A program made the translations under genes and the position numbers. The notes beneath the pieces are model-generated. The model was not told the DNA's origin, made no database searches, and worked only from the letters and a program-made list of their open reading frames with translations. Positions 6,031-6,645 of a DNA stretch of 6,645 nucleotides are shown piece after piece. Location: assembly GCA_030045295.1 (NCBI GenBank), contig JASIGD010000308.1, positions 1 to 6,645 of the forward strand, given 5' to 3'. This DNA comes from Streptosporangiaceae bacterium (GTDB lineage Bacteria; Actinomycetota; Actinomycetes; Streptosporangiales; Streptosporangiaceae). Position 1 is the first letter of the stretch; the number at the start of each line of letters is the position of its first letter.

Positions 6031-6266
6031 ATCTACCTCTCTCCCGTCCGGGCCGGCCGTCATACGAACCACCGGAACCCACGCCAGCCGTCTCGGTGAT
6101 CCGCCGACTTCCCCTCTATACCTGCCCGACGGCCAAGACTCCCGGTGCTGCAGCAGGCATACTTGAGCACGAAGAAACCCCGGCTTCATGATCGCATCGC
6201 GCGGCCAGGCCCCTCCCTGGATGGACCGGGCTGCCCGCTGCCTGAGCGGCAAGACGGGTCGCAGGC

Positions 6267-6419
6267 GTGGCCTCCGCCCGGGGCACCGGGACCGGCGACC
6301 AGCTCAAGATCAACTATCAGCCGATTGACAAATCCGCCTCCGCCCAGCATGTCGCCCAGCATCTGGGGGAGACGCCAGAACTGGCTGATCTGCGTGCAAC
6401 ACGTGCTACCCGCACCTGA
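6267..6419 (+). CDS. Weak 50-codon ORF, unidentified
   Basis: From a GTG at 6267 this frame runs to TGA at 6417-6419. It encodes a hydrophilic peptide whose middle, LKINYQPIDKSASAQHVAQH, looks more protein-like than a random GC-rich frame. Third positions are mostly G or C in the first part and lose that bias toward the end. No ribosome site is apparent and I recognise no family. It may be a fragment of a lost gene or chance. Confidence 0.15.
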   Translation: MASARGTGTGDQLKINYQPIDKSASAQHVAQHLGETPELADLRATRATRT

Positions 6420-6450
6420 CGATCGCTAAGCGCGTAATCGGCGATATGAA

Positions 6451-6471
6451 ATTGTTCGAGCTAATAACAAT
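6451..6471. repeat. AT-rich inverted repeat ATTGTT-N9-AACAAT
   Basis: ATTGTT at 6451-6456 and AACAAT at 6466-6471 are perfect inverted halves with a 9-base spacer. They lie within about 35 bases that are clearly AT-rich against a strongly GC-rich background. The spacing is one helical turn and a half between half-site centres, which suits a dimeric DNA-binding protein. It lies about 100 bases from the tRNA fragment, so it could be an operator, a promoter region, or an accessory site of the recombination system. Confidence 0.35.
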
Positions 6472-6573
6472 ATGCCCGCTTGTCACGCTACGCGACCGCG
6501 GGGAGCCTATCGTTCACCGGACCGCAAGAGTCCAGCGCGCCCGCAGATGCCGTAGCCGGTTGTTGGAACCGCA

Positions 6574-6617
6574 GGTGGGGCGGGTGGGACTCGAACCCAC
6601 GGCTAACGGATTATGAG
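6574..6617 (-). tRNA. 3' half of a CAU-anticodon tRNA (Met or Ile2), probable attachment site
   Basis: Reading the minus strand from 6617: CTCATAA is an anticodon loop with anticodon CAT at 6615-6613. TCCGT is the 3' anticodon stem, TAGCC the 5-base variable loop, GTGGG-TTCGAGT-CCCAC a perfect T arm (6600-6584), CCGCCCC the 3' acceptor strand (6583-6577), and A the discriminator, followed by CC (6575-6574) and then T. The 28 bases available on the 5' side (6645-6618) contain no D-arm pattern and do not pair with TCCGT, so the 5' half is absent. A tRNA remnant that begins exactly at the anticodon loop is typical of a site used by tyrosine integrases. The loop does not have the GGG/CCC stem of initiator tRNA, so elongator Met or Ile2 is more likely. 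Confidence 0.8.
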
Positions 6618-6645
6618 AAGCACGGCCCCGCGCAACATGCGCGCT

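Larger units (their letters stand above)
6031..6573. other. 543-base stretch without a convincing gene
   Basis: No recognisable coding region, complete RNA gene or insertion sequence was found. The first 20 bases are the ribosome region of the alkylsulfatase stub. A TATAGA at 6120-6115 on the minus strand could be part of a promoter for the stub, but no good -35 element is spaced for it. A weak plus-strand ORF lies at 6267-6419 and an AT-rich dyad at 6451-6471. The stretch sits between a truncated gene and a tRNA fragment, and looks like eroded junction DNA. Confidence 0.5.

Noticed and set aside
6031..6252. Upstream extension of the alkylsulfatase stub frame to an ATG at 6252
   Set aside because: The extra 74 residues have no similarity to the intact enzyme, and the extension reads through the conserved ribosome site, so ATG 6030 is the true start of the homologous part.
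6574..6645. A complete tRNA gene on the minus strand
   Set aside because: The bases 5' to the anticodon loop do not pair with the 3' anticodon stem and contain no D arm. An intron is conceivable but the break lies at the 5' edge of the loop, not a usual bacterial tRNA intron position.
1..6645. CRISPR array or insertion sequence
   Set aside because: No set of regularly spaced direct repeats and no transposase-like frame or terminal inverted repeats were seen in any part of the window.

Overview
This is a GC-rich window (about two thirds G+C by eye) with strong G/C preference at third codon positions. That, together with GTG starts, 4-base gene overlaps and a GAP/Sap (sulfolipid-1-addressing) family protein, points to a high-GC actinobacterium. 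No marker gene allows a genus call.

Layout. (1) Positions 1-1017, plus strand: the 3' part of a DUF1254/DUF1214 protein gene, cut by the window edge. (2) 1018-1327: a convergent intergenic stretch with a weak possible relic of a medium-chain dehydrogenase. (3) 1328-5651, minus strand: a tightly coupled three-gene operon, in transcription order a metallo-beta-lactamase-fold alkylsulfatase, a SulP anion transporter with a STAS domain, and a six-helix GAP/Sap-family membrane protein. (4) 5652-6030: a disturbed leader region. It holds a possible 43-codon membrane-peptide ORF, a hairpin, and the N-terminal stub of a second alkylsulfatase whose ribosome-binding region is still recognisable. (5) 6031-6573: no convincing gene, but an AT-rich dyad and one weak short ORF. 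(6) 6574-6617: the exact 3' half of a CAU-anticodon tRNA on the minus strand, with no matching 5' half. This is the classic footprint of site-specific integration into a tRNA gene.

How the genes may work together. The hydrolase would split alkyl sulfates into alcohol and sulfate. SulP would move sulfate or a related anion, and the GAP/Sap protein is a candidate exporter for a lipid or sulfated product. Overlapping stop and start codons mean the three proteins are probably made in fixed proportion. The hydrolase has no visible signal peptide, so the reaction is probably cytoplasmic, unlike the secreted Pseudomonas SdsA1. The truncated second copy and the tRNA fragment indicate that the operon sits next to a recombination-prone junction. 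Orientation of the tRNA fragment suggests that any integrated element lies to the right, beyond 6617.
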